From the NCBI GenBank assembly GCA_031278935.1, contig JAITJK010000073.1:1-7092 (forward strand): a stretch of DNA of 7,092 bases, given 5' to 3'. Positions 1 through 5,738 of the stretch are shown one piece after another. The translations under genes and the position numbers were made by a program. The first letter of the stretch is position 1, and each line of letters starts with the position of its first letter. The stretch is from Spirochaetaceae bacterium. GTDB lineage: Bacteria; Spirochaetota; Spirochaetia; Treponematales; Breznakiellaceae. The notes under the pieces are model-generated. The model was not told where the DNA came from and made no database searches. It saw nothing but the letters and a program-made list of their open reading frames with translations.

Positions 1-55
1 CGGCTTGGCGGCGGTCTCAAGAACTCTCGGCCCCATAGCCGTCCCAGAAGGATGA
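1..55 (+). CDS. Possible 3' end of an unidentified upstream gene
   Basis: The window opens inside what is probably the tail of a rightward gene. Reading from base 2 gives 17 residues ending LGPIAVPEG, then TGA at 53-55, with a natural amino-acid mix. Reading from base 1 is also open and stops at TGA 64-66, overlapping the next ATG in an ATGA arrangement, but that translation is arginine-rich and less protein-like. The third frame stops early. Too little is left to name a product. The position just before an epimerase start suggests a nucleotide-sugar or polysaccharide gene, which is inference only. Confidence 0.25.
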   Translation, partial: GLAAVSRTLGPIAVPEG

Positions 56-62
56 TTCGAGC

Positions 63-149
63 ATGAGCATTTTAATTACCGGCATGGCGGGATTTATCGG
101 CTATCACCTGGCACAGGCGTTGGCCTCCCGGGGAGACGCAATTCCCTAA
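63..149 (+). pseudogene. N-terminal relic of an NAD(P)-dependent sugar epimerase/dehydratase
   Basis: An ATG at 63, preceded by AGAAGGA at 47-53, opens a frame of only 28 codons ending at TAA 147-149. The translation begins MSILITGMAGFIGYHLAQAL. This is the first beta strand and glycine-rich NAD(P)-binding turn (GxxGxxG, here GMAGFIG) of the extended short-chain dehydrogenase family, close to UDP-glucuronate or UDP-glucose 4-epimerases. Those enzymes are usually over 300 residues, so more than 90 percent is missing. The reading ends right after the RGD that normally precedes the second strand. Beyond this point the DNA is the 3' end of the leftward MobB-like gene, so the loss looks like a rearrangement rather than a point frameshift. 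It is presumably non-functional. Confidence 0.6.
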
Positions 150-745
150 CACGCAAGGCGTACCCGGACGGCGCCGTCCGCTTCTCGCATCACCTGGAGC
201 CGGGAAACCAGGGAATCCAGTGCCGCCGGCAGGTCCTTTGCGGACAGCACCATATCCGCAAAGCCCTGCACCCGCCGCGCACTGGGTTTTATCTCGGAAG
301 CCTTGAGGAGCATGATAAAACATCCCGGCACAACCGCCTCCCGAAGACTGTTCGATTCACAGATGATAAGTCCCTGGGGGGGAATCTGGGTCAAAAAATG
401 GATGTACGCCGCTTTCAGAGAAAGCGTCCGGGCCCTCAGCCAAAATACCTGGTCTGCCCCAGCCTGTAAGAGCGTAGCCGTGTCTTTGTTCGGTGATTGC
501 CCCTGCTCCGCTTCCAAGACAAAATCCCCGGTAATCCCGGTGCAGGCCCCGCAACCGGACCCGCCCCGGGGACAGACCCCGGGCTGCCGGGCCACGGTGG
601 TAATCTTCAGGGCTGTAAGGGGAAGCCGCTCCGGAGTATCCGGGGGAAAGGCTTTCCAGGCTTGAATCACCGCCGAAGCCACGGTAGTTTTCCCCGCGTT
701 TTGCCCCGCCGAACCGATGAGGAGCATCTGGGGTGCATAGAGCAT
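146..745 (-). CDS. MobB-like P-loop NTPase with a cysteine cluster, partner of CooC
   Basis: This 199-residue cytosolic protein starts with a Walker A loop, GSAGQNAGKTT (residues 11-21), of the kind found in MobB, the GTP-binding adaptor of molybdopterin-guanine dinucleotide synthesis. A cysteine cluster follows (C58, C65, C68, spacing C-x6-C-x2-C), then KDTATLLQAGAD (87-98) and CESNSL (129-134) after a hydrophobic strand, which likely forms the Walker B side. The motifs are seen directly. A role in metal or cofactor loading is inferred from family resemblance and from its partner: it begins 12 bases after cooC stops, on the same strand, so the two are almost surely co-transcribed. The upstream ribosome site is weak, consistent with translational coupling. 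A second in-frame ATG at 727 would remove six residues. It is not a standard mobB, because no molybdenum-cofactor genes adjoin it. The stop codon overlaps the stop of the convergent epimerase relic. Confidence 0.82.
   Translation of the reverse strand: MLYAPQMLLIGSAGQNAGKTTVASAVIQAWKAFPPDTPERLPLTALKITTVARQPGVCPRGGSGCGACTGITGDFVLEAEQGQSPNKDTATLLQAGADQVFWLRARTLSLKAAYIHFLTQIPPQGLIICESNSLREAVVPGCFIMLLKASEIKPSARRVQGFADMVLSAKDLPAALDSLVSRLQVMREADGAVRVRLAC
165..180. repeat. Perfect 16-base palindrome inside the 3' end of the MobB-like gene
   Basis: CGGACGGCGCCGTCCG equals its own reverse complement without a spacer. It lies 17 bases before the stop of the leftward gene and near the rearrangement junction. 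It could be a protein-binding dyad or contribute to a 3' hairpin, but in GC-rich coding DNA chance is a real alternative. No T-run follows in either direction, so it is not called a terminator. Confidence 0.35.
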
Positions 746-757
746 GGGGAACCGGCC

Positions 758-1528
758 TTACCATTCCAGGGTACGGATGATGGCTCCTAAAGCACGTTTT
801 ATCGGAGCATCTTCTGGTAGGGTAATCAGCGGTTTTCCCGCAGCATCGTATTGATACACCAGATCGTCCTGGGGGATTACGCCGGCGAGGGACAGGTTCT
901 GGGCCTGGATTTCCGCCTGTATCCCCGGTTCCAACGTTCCCCCAGGGGCCCGGTTCACAATAAGGCGTACCGCCTGGACTTTGAGATCTAACTCGCGGAT
1001 CATCGCGGCGATCCGCCCCGCAGCCTGGATGCCCCGGCGAGAACAATCACTCACCAAAAGGATAAGGTCCACCGGTGGGAGGATCCCCCGGCTTATATGT
1101 TCCAATCCCGCTTCGTTGTCCACGATCAGGTACCGGTAGTGGGTATAATACTTGCGGATTTGCTCTCGGAGCAGATCGTTCACAAAGCAGTAGCAGCCTT
1201 TTCCCTGGCCCCGGCCCATAACCAGCATATCGTACTGGTCTTCCTCCACCAATGCCGCGCCGAATTTATACTGGGCATATTCATGTTTGGACATACTGGG
1301 AGGAATGGGATTTTTGTCCGCCCATTCCGCGTTGGCAATTTCCTCCCGAAGCGCTCCCAGGGTAATATCCGCCTGCACCCCCAGCACCTCGTTCAGGTTG
1401 GAATTGGCGTCCGCATCTACCGCGAGAACCGGTCCCTGACCGGTCTTAGCGAGATGATCCACTAACAGACCACAGATGCTTGTTTTTCCCGTACCGCCTT
1501 TACCGGCTAGGGCTATAGAATAGGTCAT
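758..1528 (-). CDS. cooC: CooC-type ATPase, carbon monoxide dehydrogenase nickel-insertion protein
   Basis: This 256-residue cytosolic protein belongs to the MinD/ParA-like SIMIBI ATPases. It carries a deviant Walker A motif KGGTGKT (residues 10-16), an aspartate switch segment VLAVDADANSNLNEVLG (34-50), and a Walker B strand YLIVDNEAGLEH (133-144). A CxC pair, C112 and C114, lies in GKGCYCFVNDLL, where CooC proteins coordinate metal at the dimer interface. Family knowledge: CooC uses ATP to help load nickel into the active-site cluster of anaerobic CO dehydrogenase, and AcsF is the acetogen counterpart. The start is set at 1528 because GGAGAG (1541-1536) stands seven bases upstream. Longer readings run back through the repeats and promoter. 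A MobB-like gene follows in the same operon. No CO dehydrogenase gene is in the window, so the client enzyme is not shown. Confidence 0.93.
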   Translation of the reverse strand: MTYSIALAGKGGTGKTSICGLLVDHLAKTGQGPVLAVDADANSNLNEVLGVQADITLGALREEIANAEWADKNPIPPSMSKHEYAQYKFGAALVEEDQYDMLVMGRGQGKGCYCFVNDLLREQIRKYYTHYRYLIVDNEAGLEHISRGILPPVDLILLVSDCSRRGIQAAGRIAAMIRELDLKVQAVRLIVNRAPGGTLEPGIQAEIQAQNLSLAGVIPQDDLVYQYDAAGKPLITLPEDAPIKRALGAIIRTLEW

Positions 1529-1535
1529 ACACATT

Positions 1536-1541
1536 CTCTCC
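1536..1541 (-). promoter_or_regulatory. Ribosome binding site fixing the cooC start
   Basis: Read on the minus strand, this is GGAGAG followed by seven bases and the ATG at 1528-1526. It places translation at MTYSIALAGK, which matches the usual distance of the KGGTGKT loop from the N terminus in this family. Confidence 0.7.
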
Positions 1542-1547
1542 ATCCCC

Positions 1548-1576
1548 ACTCTACCCGCCCCCATACCTCCCGTCAA
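1548..1576 (-). promoter_or_regulatory. Sigma70-like promoter for the cooC operon
   Basis: On the minus strand there is TTGACG (1576-1571), a 17-base spacer, and TAGAGT (1553-1548), close to the consensus in both boxes with ideal spacing. A start near 1541 would give a very short leader beginning about at the GGAGAG ribosome site. The tight leader is slightly unusual and lowers confidence. The -35 box ends two bases from the 10-base repeat array, so a protein bound there could act directly on the polymerase. Confidence 0.5.
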
Positions 1577-1578
1577 GC

Positions 1579-1653
1579 CACCTGCCGCCACCTGCCGCCA
1601 CCTGCCGTGGAGGCGAATTCCCTGACAGGCCGCGCTTGTAAGGGGGCGGGGCG
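1579..1653. repeat. 75-base direct repeat, copy 1
   Basis: This copy matches 1701-1775 at a fixed offset of 122 bases with four mismatches (1582, 1587, 1633, 1651). It opens with three head-to-tail 10-base units (CACCTGCCGC, CACCTGCCGC, CACCTGCCGT), one per helical turn. It continues with GGAGGCGAATTCCCTGACAG, containing the near-palindrome CCTG-A-CAGG, and ends in a G-rich tail. It adjoins the -35 box of the leftward promoter. It could be an operator array or a fragment of a dispersed repeat family. Confidence 0.9.
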
Positions 1654-1700
1654 CACCCGCTTGAAGTCTTTGCTGCAAAGCCCCGCTACCCCAGGGCAGG

Positions 1701-1775
1701 CACTTGCCACCACCTGCCGCCACCTGCCGTGGAGGCGAATTCCCTGACAGGCCGTGCTTGTAAGGGGGCGGGACG
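1701..1775. repeat. 75-base direct repeat, copy 2
   Basis: This is the second copy of the element at 1579-1653. Its first 10-base unit has decayed to CACTTGCCAC, while the next two units match copy 1. The copy ends three bases before the TTGACA box of the rightward promoter, so the distance from the 10-base array to the promoter is longer here than at cooC. The ATTCCCTG at 1739-1746 is mirrored by CAGGGAAT at 1783-1790 overlapping that -35 box. Confidence 0.9.
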
Positions 1776-1778
1776 TGA

Positions 1779-1808
1779 TTGACAGGGAATGATAGCTCCT
1801 TCTATACT
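1779..1808 (+). promoter_or_regulatory. Strong sigma70-like promoter for the transporter operon
   Basis: A perfect -35 box TTGACA (1779-1784), an 18-base spacer and a -10 box TATACT (1803-1808) predict a transcript starting near 1815. This also argues against translation from the in-frame TTG at 1779, because that codon is the start of the -35 box. It is the best promoter candidate for the genes to the right; I saw no comparable site between the later genes. Confidence 0.65.
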
Positions 1809-1862
1809 AAAACCCATGTTTATGGCGATGAATACGCGATACTGGATGGACGGGTACTGACT

Positions 1863-2882
1863 GTGGCGGCCCTGTCCAAAACCGGAGGATCCGGTACTAA
1901 CCAAAACAAGCGCTATACGGGTTTCTTGTCCCCTTCCTTCAACGGGCGGGTAATCCTGCCACCCACAGCTATCGGTCTTGTCCTGGCTTTGCACACCCTT
2001 TTACCAGCCCACGAAAACTACCGGCTCAAATTACTGCCCTATTTCAGTTATTTTTTGGTGATTCTGTTGTTTATTTACGGTATTGCCGCCGTCGCGAGCC
2101 TCTTTAGCCGAAGCCTCCGGGAAATATTGAGCTTCAAGGCGGTCTTTCACGCCTTTGGCCTCCTTGCCCTGGGGGTGTATAACCTGGCAACCCTCAAATT
2201 TGAGCTTATTCCGAACATTTACTTCCCCCCGCCGGAGCGGATCCTGGGCGTTTTTGTGGAAGATGGCTTTTTTTTGCTACGCTGCCTGGTCTATTCCCTC
2301 CGCCTCCTCCTCTCAGGCTTTGTCCTGGGCGCTTTAACCGGGGTATTTACCGGGACGGTCATCGGGTGGAGCCGGCGCTGTAATTACTGGGTCATGCCCT
2401 TCATCCGTATGGTAGGGCCAATTCCCTCAACCGCCTGGATACCCGTCGCGCTGGTTATCTTTTTTAGGCCCACTAGCGCCAGCGTCTTCCTGATTGCCTT
2501 GGGGGTCTGGTTCCCCACCACGGTGCTTACCAATTCAGGGATTATGAATGTGCGGAAGACCTACTTTGAAGTTTCCAGCACCCTGGGCGCAGGGGACCTC
2601 CGTATGATTTTGACGGTTGCCCTCCCCGCAGCGGCTCCCAGTATCTTTACGGGCATCTTCAACGGTACGTCCGCCTGCTTCCTTACCCTCATGGCCGCCG
2701 AGATGATCGGCTGCAAATTTGGCATCGGCTGGTATATCAACTGGCAGCGGGAGACCCTGGCCTACGCTAATGTCTATGCGGGCCTCATCATTATCGCCCT
2801 GACCTTTTCCGGTTTGATCGGTCTGCAATTCAAGGTTCGGAACAAGGCCCTAGCCTGGCAGAAGGGGACCATACGGTGGTAA
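1863..2882 (+). CDS. NitT/TauT-family ABC transporter permease with extended N terminus
   Basis: This inner-membrane permease belongs to a binding-protein-dependent importer of the TauC/SsuC/NrtB type. The core from about 2220 to the end shows PPPERILGVF, several membrane helices, and the cytoplasmic coupling loop at about 2568-2650 with the pattern E-x-(S/A)-x-T-L-G-A-G...LP (EVSSTLGAGDLRMI, then ALPAAAPS), which docks on the ATPase. Family members are usually about 250-270 residues. This one is near 339 because two or three extra hydrophobic segments precede the core. No in-frame ATG exists near the beginning. I chose GTG at 1863 since the TTG at 1779 falls in the -35 box, but no good ribosome site supports it, and TTG 1926 is also possible. 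The ATPase gene follows after four bases. The substrate is inferred from neighbours, not from the permease. Confidence 0.88.
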   Translation: MAALSKTGGSGTNQNKRYTGFLSPSFNGRVILPPTAIGLVLALHTLLPAHENYRLKLLPYFSYFLVILLFIYGIAAVASLFSRSLREILSFKAVFHAFGLLALGVYNLATLKFELIPNIYFPPPERILGVFVEDGFFLLRCLVYSLRLLLSGFVLGALTGVFTGTVIGWSRRCNYWVMPFIRMVGPIPSTAWIPVALVIFFRPTSASVFLIALGVWFPTTVLTNSGIMNVRKTYFEVSSTLGAGDLRMILTVALPAAAPSIFTGIFNGTSACFLTLMAAEMIGCKFGIGWYINWQRETLAYANVYAGLIIIALTFSGLIGLQFKVRNKALAWQKGTIRW

Positions 2883-2886
2883 GTAT

Positions 2887-3660
2887 ATGGACGGATTGAT
2901 AGAAATAAAAAAAGTGCGCAAGACCTTCCCCCGGAACGAAGGGTCGGACCTGGTGGCGCTAGACGATGTAGAGCTGACCTTTGAGAGCGGGGAGTTTATT
3001 GCCCTCATCGGGCCTTCGGGCTGCGGGAAGTCGACCCTCCTTCGCCTCATCGCCGGCCTTATCCGGCAGGATTCGGGAACCATCACCCTGGACGGCGTGG
3101 AAATATGCAAACCCGGTTATGAGCGGGGACTGGTCTTTCAGGACCCCACCCTCTTCCCCTGGATGAATATGTACGAGAACATTGCTTACGGCCTGCGCTC
3201 CCGGGGGGTGTATAAAGCGGAAAAGCGGCGGATCCCAGACTTTTTTAGACTAGTGGGGCTGGAAGGCTTTGAGAAATCCTACCCGCACCACCTTTCAGGC
3301 GGTATGGCCCAGCGCGCGGCTTTGGCGCGGGTTCTCGTCAATCAGCCCAAGGTGCTGCTCCTGGATGAACCCCTGGGGGCCTTGGACGCCTTCACCCGTA
3401 TGAATATGCAGGACGAGCTTATCGCCATTTGGCAAAAACAGCGGATGACCACGGTGATGGTAACTCACGATGTGGACGAGGCGATTTACATGGCCACTCG
3501 CATAATCGTGATGTCTCCCCGTCCCGCGAGGATCCAGCGGGTTATCAAGGTGGAGAAGGAGCAGCCCCGCCGCCGGGATGACAGCGATTTCCTGGAATTG
3601 CGCGCCGAGATTCTGCGGATCCTCCACTTTGCGGGAAATGGCCGAGGGCCGGGGGCCTGA
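2887..3660 (+). CDS. NitT/TauT-family ABC transporter ATP-binding protein
   Basis: This 257-residue cytosolic ATPase is the motor of the importer. All canonical motifs are visible: Walker A GPSGCGKST (42-50), Q-loop Q85 in VFQDPTLFPW, ABC signature LSGGMAQR (136-143), Walker B VLLLDEP (156-162), D-loop ALD and the switch histidine in VTHDVDEA (H194). The short length without a regulatory C-terminal domain, and the FPWM segment after the Q-loop, match TauB/SsuB-type subunits for nitrate, sulfonate, taurine or related small anions. Nothing in the ATPase discriminates among them. GGTGGT ending at 2880 serves as ribosome site and overlaps the end of the permease gene, so the two are translationally coupled. 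It appears intact. Confidence 0.95.
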   Translation: MDGLIEIKKVRKTFPRNEGSDLVALDDVELTFESGEFIALIGPSGCGKSTLLRLIAGLIRQDSGTITLDGVEICKPGYERGLVFQDPTLFPWMNMYENIAYGLRSRGVYKAEKRRIPDFFRLVGLEGFEKSYPHHLSGGMAQRAALARVLVNQPKVLLLDEPLGALDAFTRMNMQDELIAIWQKQRMTTVMVTHDVDEAIYMATRIIVMSPRPARIQRVIKVEKEQPRRRDDSDFLELRAEILRILHFAGNGRGPGA

Positions 3661-3705
3661 GCTCTAGGGGGAAAACTAAGCCTTCGGGTTGTTTACTTTA
3701 TTTTT

Positions 3706-3711
3706 GGAGGA
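3706..3711 (+). promoter_or_regulatory. Ribosome binding site fixing the YedF-like start
   Basis: GGAGGA, four bases before ATG 3716, selects the start MAKRFLDCLG. A longer in-frame reading from 3689 would begin upstream of and translate through this site, and is rejected. Confidence 0.85.
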
Positions 3712-3715
3712 AAAA

Positions 3716-3940
3716 ATGGCAAAACGATTTCTTGATTGTCTGGGTGAATCCTGCCCGGCGCCCCTTATCAAAGTACAAAAAGAGCTTGATGCTATGGCGC
3801 CTGGAGATCTGCTCACCGTCAATGTCGACTATGGCTGCGCCGTGAGCGGGGTTCCCGGCTGGGCCCGGGAACAGGGCTGCAAGGTTGCGGTTGAGGAAGT
3901 TGGCGAAGGAGAATGGGACATCATTATTGAAAAGGTATAA
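3716..3940 (+). CDS. yedF: TusA/YedF-family sulfur (or selenium) carrier protein
   Basis: This complete 74-residue cytosolic protein has the TusA fold signature LDCLGESCPAPLIKVQKEL, with the CPxP motif at C13-P14-A15-P16. C13 is the residue that carries the persulfide in TusA, and the glycine-rich beta strands follow. Three further cysteines (C8, C41, C55) are more than a typical TusA has. Family knowledge: TusA relays sulfur for tRNA and cofactor thiolation. The related YedF, YeeD and FdhU proteins sit beside YedE or YeeE transporters and serve thiosulfate uptake or selenium supply to formate dehydrogenase. Here a YedE-type transporter starts 11 bases downstream, so the YedF-type role is preferred over general TusA. 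The symbol is by resemblance and position. A 55-base gap follows the ATPase gene, with a strong ribosome site but no clear promoter. Confidence 0.88.
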   Translation: MAKRFLDCLGESCPAPLIKVQKELDAMAPGDLLTVNVDYGCAVSGVPGWAREQGCKVAVEEVGEGEWDIIIEKV

Positions 3941-3951
3941 GGCGAAGTACT

Positions 3952-5169
3952 ATGGAAAATAAAAAAACCGTGTATTATGAAACCCTTATCAAAAAAGAAT
4001 GGAGCTATACTACCGGCGCGGTGGTCATGGCGATTTTGGCGGTCATGCTCGCTACTTTTGCGGGAAGCTGGGGTGTTGCGGGCCCTTTGGTAACCTGGGG
4101 CGGTAAATTCCTCACTCTTCTTGGCGTCAACGCGGATTCGTGGAAGATGTACCAGGGAAGTCTCGCGAAATACCGTTTCCTCAATAATCAGGGGTCCCTT
4201 ACCGATGTGGCTCTTGTTTTCGGCGCGATGATTTCCTGCCTGCTCGCCGCCCAGTGGAAGATCCGGGGTATCAAGAGTATCAGGCAGGTGTGGGCCGCGA
4301 TCATCGGCGGGTTCCTTATGGGATTCGGCGTGGGGATCAGCCCGGGGTGCAATATCGGCGCTATGTTTTCTTCAATACCCGCCTTTTCTTTAAGTGGGTG
4401 GATATTTCTGGCCTTTGTGTTTCTTGGCGCCCTAGTGGGCGGGAAAGTGTTTGCCCAATGGTTTTTGCCCCCAGTATCCCATGAGCGGAGGGCCAAACGG
4501 AAAAACCTAAGCCCCGAACAACACAGACGAAACCGGACAATTCAGATCGGAGCGGGGGCGGCGCTTATTGCCGCGTGGCTTGTGTTTGCCCTTGCCACCA
4601 GGGAAGCCGCGCCCTCCGCCGGGTTTATGCTCTTTATCGGGATGGGCATAGGCTATGCCCTCCAGCGTTCCCGGTTTTGTTTTACCGCCGCCTACCGGGA
4701 CCCTGTTTTAACGGGGAGTACCAAGATGACAAAAGCCCTGCTGATTGCGCTGGCGGCGTCTACCATAGGCTTTGCGGGTATCCATATATCCCGCTATGGG
4801 GCGGACCTTTCCAAACTGCCGGAGACCGCTCCCGGCGGCGCTGTCGGTCTTCACCTCGTCATGGGTTCCTTTATTTTTGGCATCGGCGCGGTACTGGCCG
4901 GCGGCTGCGCTTGCGGAATCTTTGTGCGGGTCGGCGAAGGTTCCATTCAGAGTCTGATCGCCCTGGCGTTCTTTATAGCCGGTTCCACGATAGGCGCGCC
5001 GCTGATGACCAATGTGGTGCGGAAATCGCCGCTCCTCTATTCGGGGAAAGTCGTGTATCTGCCCCAATTACTGGGCGGTTTCGGCCCGGCAATTCTGATA
5101 CAGCTTTTGGTTCTGCTTCTGCTCTGGGTGGCGGCGGACCGCTGGGAACAGCACAAATTGCGCCGATAG
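3952..5169 (+). CDS. yedE: YedE-family sulfur/selenium-type membrane transporter
   Basis: This 405-residue integral membrane protein has two YeeE/YedE-type halves joined by a charged cytoplasmic linker (about residues 176-196). Conserved cysteine motifs mark the pore: GISPGCNIG (C133), QRSRFCFTAAYRD (C243) and LAGGCACGIFVRVGEG (C319, C321). YeeE/TsuA proteins pass thiosulfate along a row of such cysteines. The length, the WGGKFLTLLGV segment near residue 49 and the IPAFSLSGW segment near 142 resemble E. coli YedE more than the shorter thiosulfate-type YeeE. YedE/FdhT members are linked to selenium supply for formate dehydrogenase, and a YedF-like carrier lies just upstream. Whether sulfur or selenium is carried here cannot be decided from sequence. 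A modest AAGGCG ribosome site precedes the ATG. The gene looks intact. Confidence 0.9.
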   Translation: MENKKTVYYETLIKKEWSYTTGAVVMAILAVMLATFAGSWGVAGPLVTWGGKFLTLLGVNADSWKMYQGSLAKYRFLNNQGSLTDVALVFGAMISCLLAAQWKIRGIKSIRQVWAAIIGGFLMGFGVGISPGCNIGAMFSSIPAFSLSGWIFLAFVFLGALVGGKVFAQWFLPPVSHERRAKRKNLSPEQHRRNRTIQIGAGAALIAAWLVFALATREAAPSAGFMLFIGMGIGYALQRSRFCFTAAYRDPVLTGSTKMTKALLIALAASTIGFAGIHISRYGADLSKLPETAPGGAVGLHLVMGSFIFGIGAVLAGGCACGIFVRVGEGSIQSLIALAFFIAGSTIGAPLMTNVVRKSPLLYSGKVVYLPQLLGGFGPAILIQLLVLLLLWVAADRWEQHKLRR

Positions 5170-5230
5170 CGCGGTTACTGCGGCGCATACGGCAGGGAAG
5201 ATGCGGTAGTCTATTTTTTGGAGAAAAATC

Positions 5231-5704
5231 ATGGAAAAAACGATTAGCTTGAAAAAGACACGGGAAGACGCGGAGCGCTTGTTCAAGGCGGGCGGGTTTT
5301 ACTGTTCCGAGGCGGTGGTCGCCTCAATACGGGCGAACATTGCGCCGGAAATGCCGGAGGCCCTCATCGCTGCGGCATCGGGTTTTCCCGTGGGGGTGGG
5401 GATGTCCCAGTGTATATGCGGGGCAGTGTCGGGCAGCGTGATCGCCCTGGGCTACTTCTTTGGGCGGACCCTTCCTTCAACGCCGGGGGACCCGAAAAGC
5501 GTGAAGACCATCAAGCTTGCAGGGGAAATCCAAAAAAGTTTTAGGGATGCACATAAGGGCGTCCTTTGCTGCCATGTCCACCTCAAGGGACTGGAGATAG
5601 GATCGGAAGAACACCGATCCCAATGCCAGGGTTTTACCGGTGAGATGACCGCAAAGACCGCAGAAATCATCGCCCGGGAACTTACTATCCCGGTACAGGA
5701 GTAG
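5231..5704 (+). CDS. C_GCAxxG_C_C-family cysteine-rich protein
   Basis: This is a 157-residue soluble protein of the C_GCAxxG_C_C family, whose biochemical role is not established. The family cysteines are in order: C25 in FYCSEAV, C63 in CICGAVSG followed by a hydrophobic helix, C113/C114 in VLCCHVH, and C132 in SQCQGFTGEM. C61 and the vicinal C113-C114 pair are additions to the usual pattern and could form a redox disulfide or a metal or cluster site. There is no signal peptide, so it is cytosolic. GGAG (5220-5223) seven bases before the ATG supports the start. It lies 61 bases after yedE and 34 before the first binding protein on the same strand, which suggests it acts with this transport system, for instance as an acceptor or reductase for imported chalcogen. 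That role is inference. Confidence 0.88.
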   Translation: MEKTISLKKTREDAERLFKAGGFYCSEAVVASIRANIAPEMPEALIAAASGFPVGVGMSQCICGAVSGSVIALGYFFGRTLPSTPGDPKSVKTIKLAGEIQKSFRDAHKGVLCCHVHLKGLEIGSEEHRSQCQGFTGEMTAKTAEIIARELTIPVQE

Positions 5705-5725
5705 AGCTCGGTGTACTGGTGTATT

Positions 5726-5729
5726 GGAG
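5726..5729 (+). promoter_or_regulatory. Ribosome binding site supporting a TTG start for binding protein 1
   Basis: GGAG lies nine bases before TTG 5739. The same arrangement, ending in a Lys-Arg leader, precedes the paralogue at 6910 with a true ATG, so TTG 5739 is preferred over TTG 5724, which overlaps this site. Confidence 0.65.
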
Positions 5730-5738
5730 AAAACTGTA

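Larger units (their letters stand above)
1529..1862. other. Divergent control region between cooC and the ABC/YedE operon
   Basis: This 334-base stretch has no convincing gene. From left to right it holds the cooC ribosome site, a leftward promoter (1548-1576), direct repeat copy 1 (1579-1653), a 47-base spacer, direct repeat copy 2 (1701-1775), a rightward promoter (1779-1808), and a leader of about 50 bases before the likely permease start. The two -35 boxes sit two and three bases outside the repeat block, so the repeats fill the space between divergent promoters. Open frames extending through it give arginine- and glycine-rich translations typical of shadow reading. Confidence 0.7.

Noticed and set aside
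357..1046. Long open reading on the minus strand in another frame of the MobB-like/cooC region
   Set aside because: It overlaps two genes with clear motifs, is rich in Gly, Pro and Arg, and shows no domain; it is a shadow frame caused by GC-rich third positions.
1529..1723. Extension of CooC upstream of 1528
   Set aside because: The added residues are translated from the promoter and repeat elements, and a good ribosome site marks 1528.
1579..1775. CRISPR-like array
   Set aside because: There are only two long copies, with internal 10-base units that have no spacers, and no cas genes; it fits a promoter-proximal repeat instead.
2268..2275. Run of eight T in the permease gene as a phase-variation tract
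   Set aside because: It encodes Phe-Phe-Leu within a hydrophobic segment, the frame is intact, and eight bases is short for slippage switching; no other sign of phase variation is present.
3676..3705. Weak hairpin AGCC-TTCG-GGTT followed by a T-rich stretch before the YedF-like gene, as a terminator
   Set aside because: The stem is only four pairs including a G-U, and the T-rich part is interrupted and merges into the ribosome site; at most a slight pause site.
5184..5216. Possible terminator between yedE and the C_GCAxxG_C_C gene (CGCAT/ATGCG, then a T-run)
   Set aside because: The stem is five pairs around a 12-base loop and the T-run begins several bases later, so termination is unlikely and operon continuity is preferred.
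4575..5252. Open reading of 225 codons on the plus strand inside yedE
   Set aside because: The yedE frame carries conserved cysteine motifs and membrane helices, while this alternative is Arg/Cys-rich with no recognisable fold or ribosome site.
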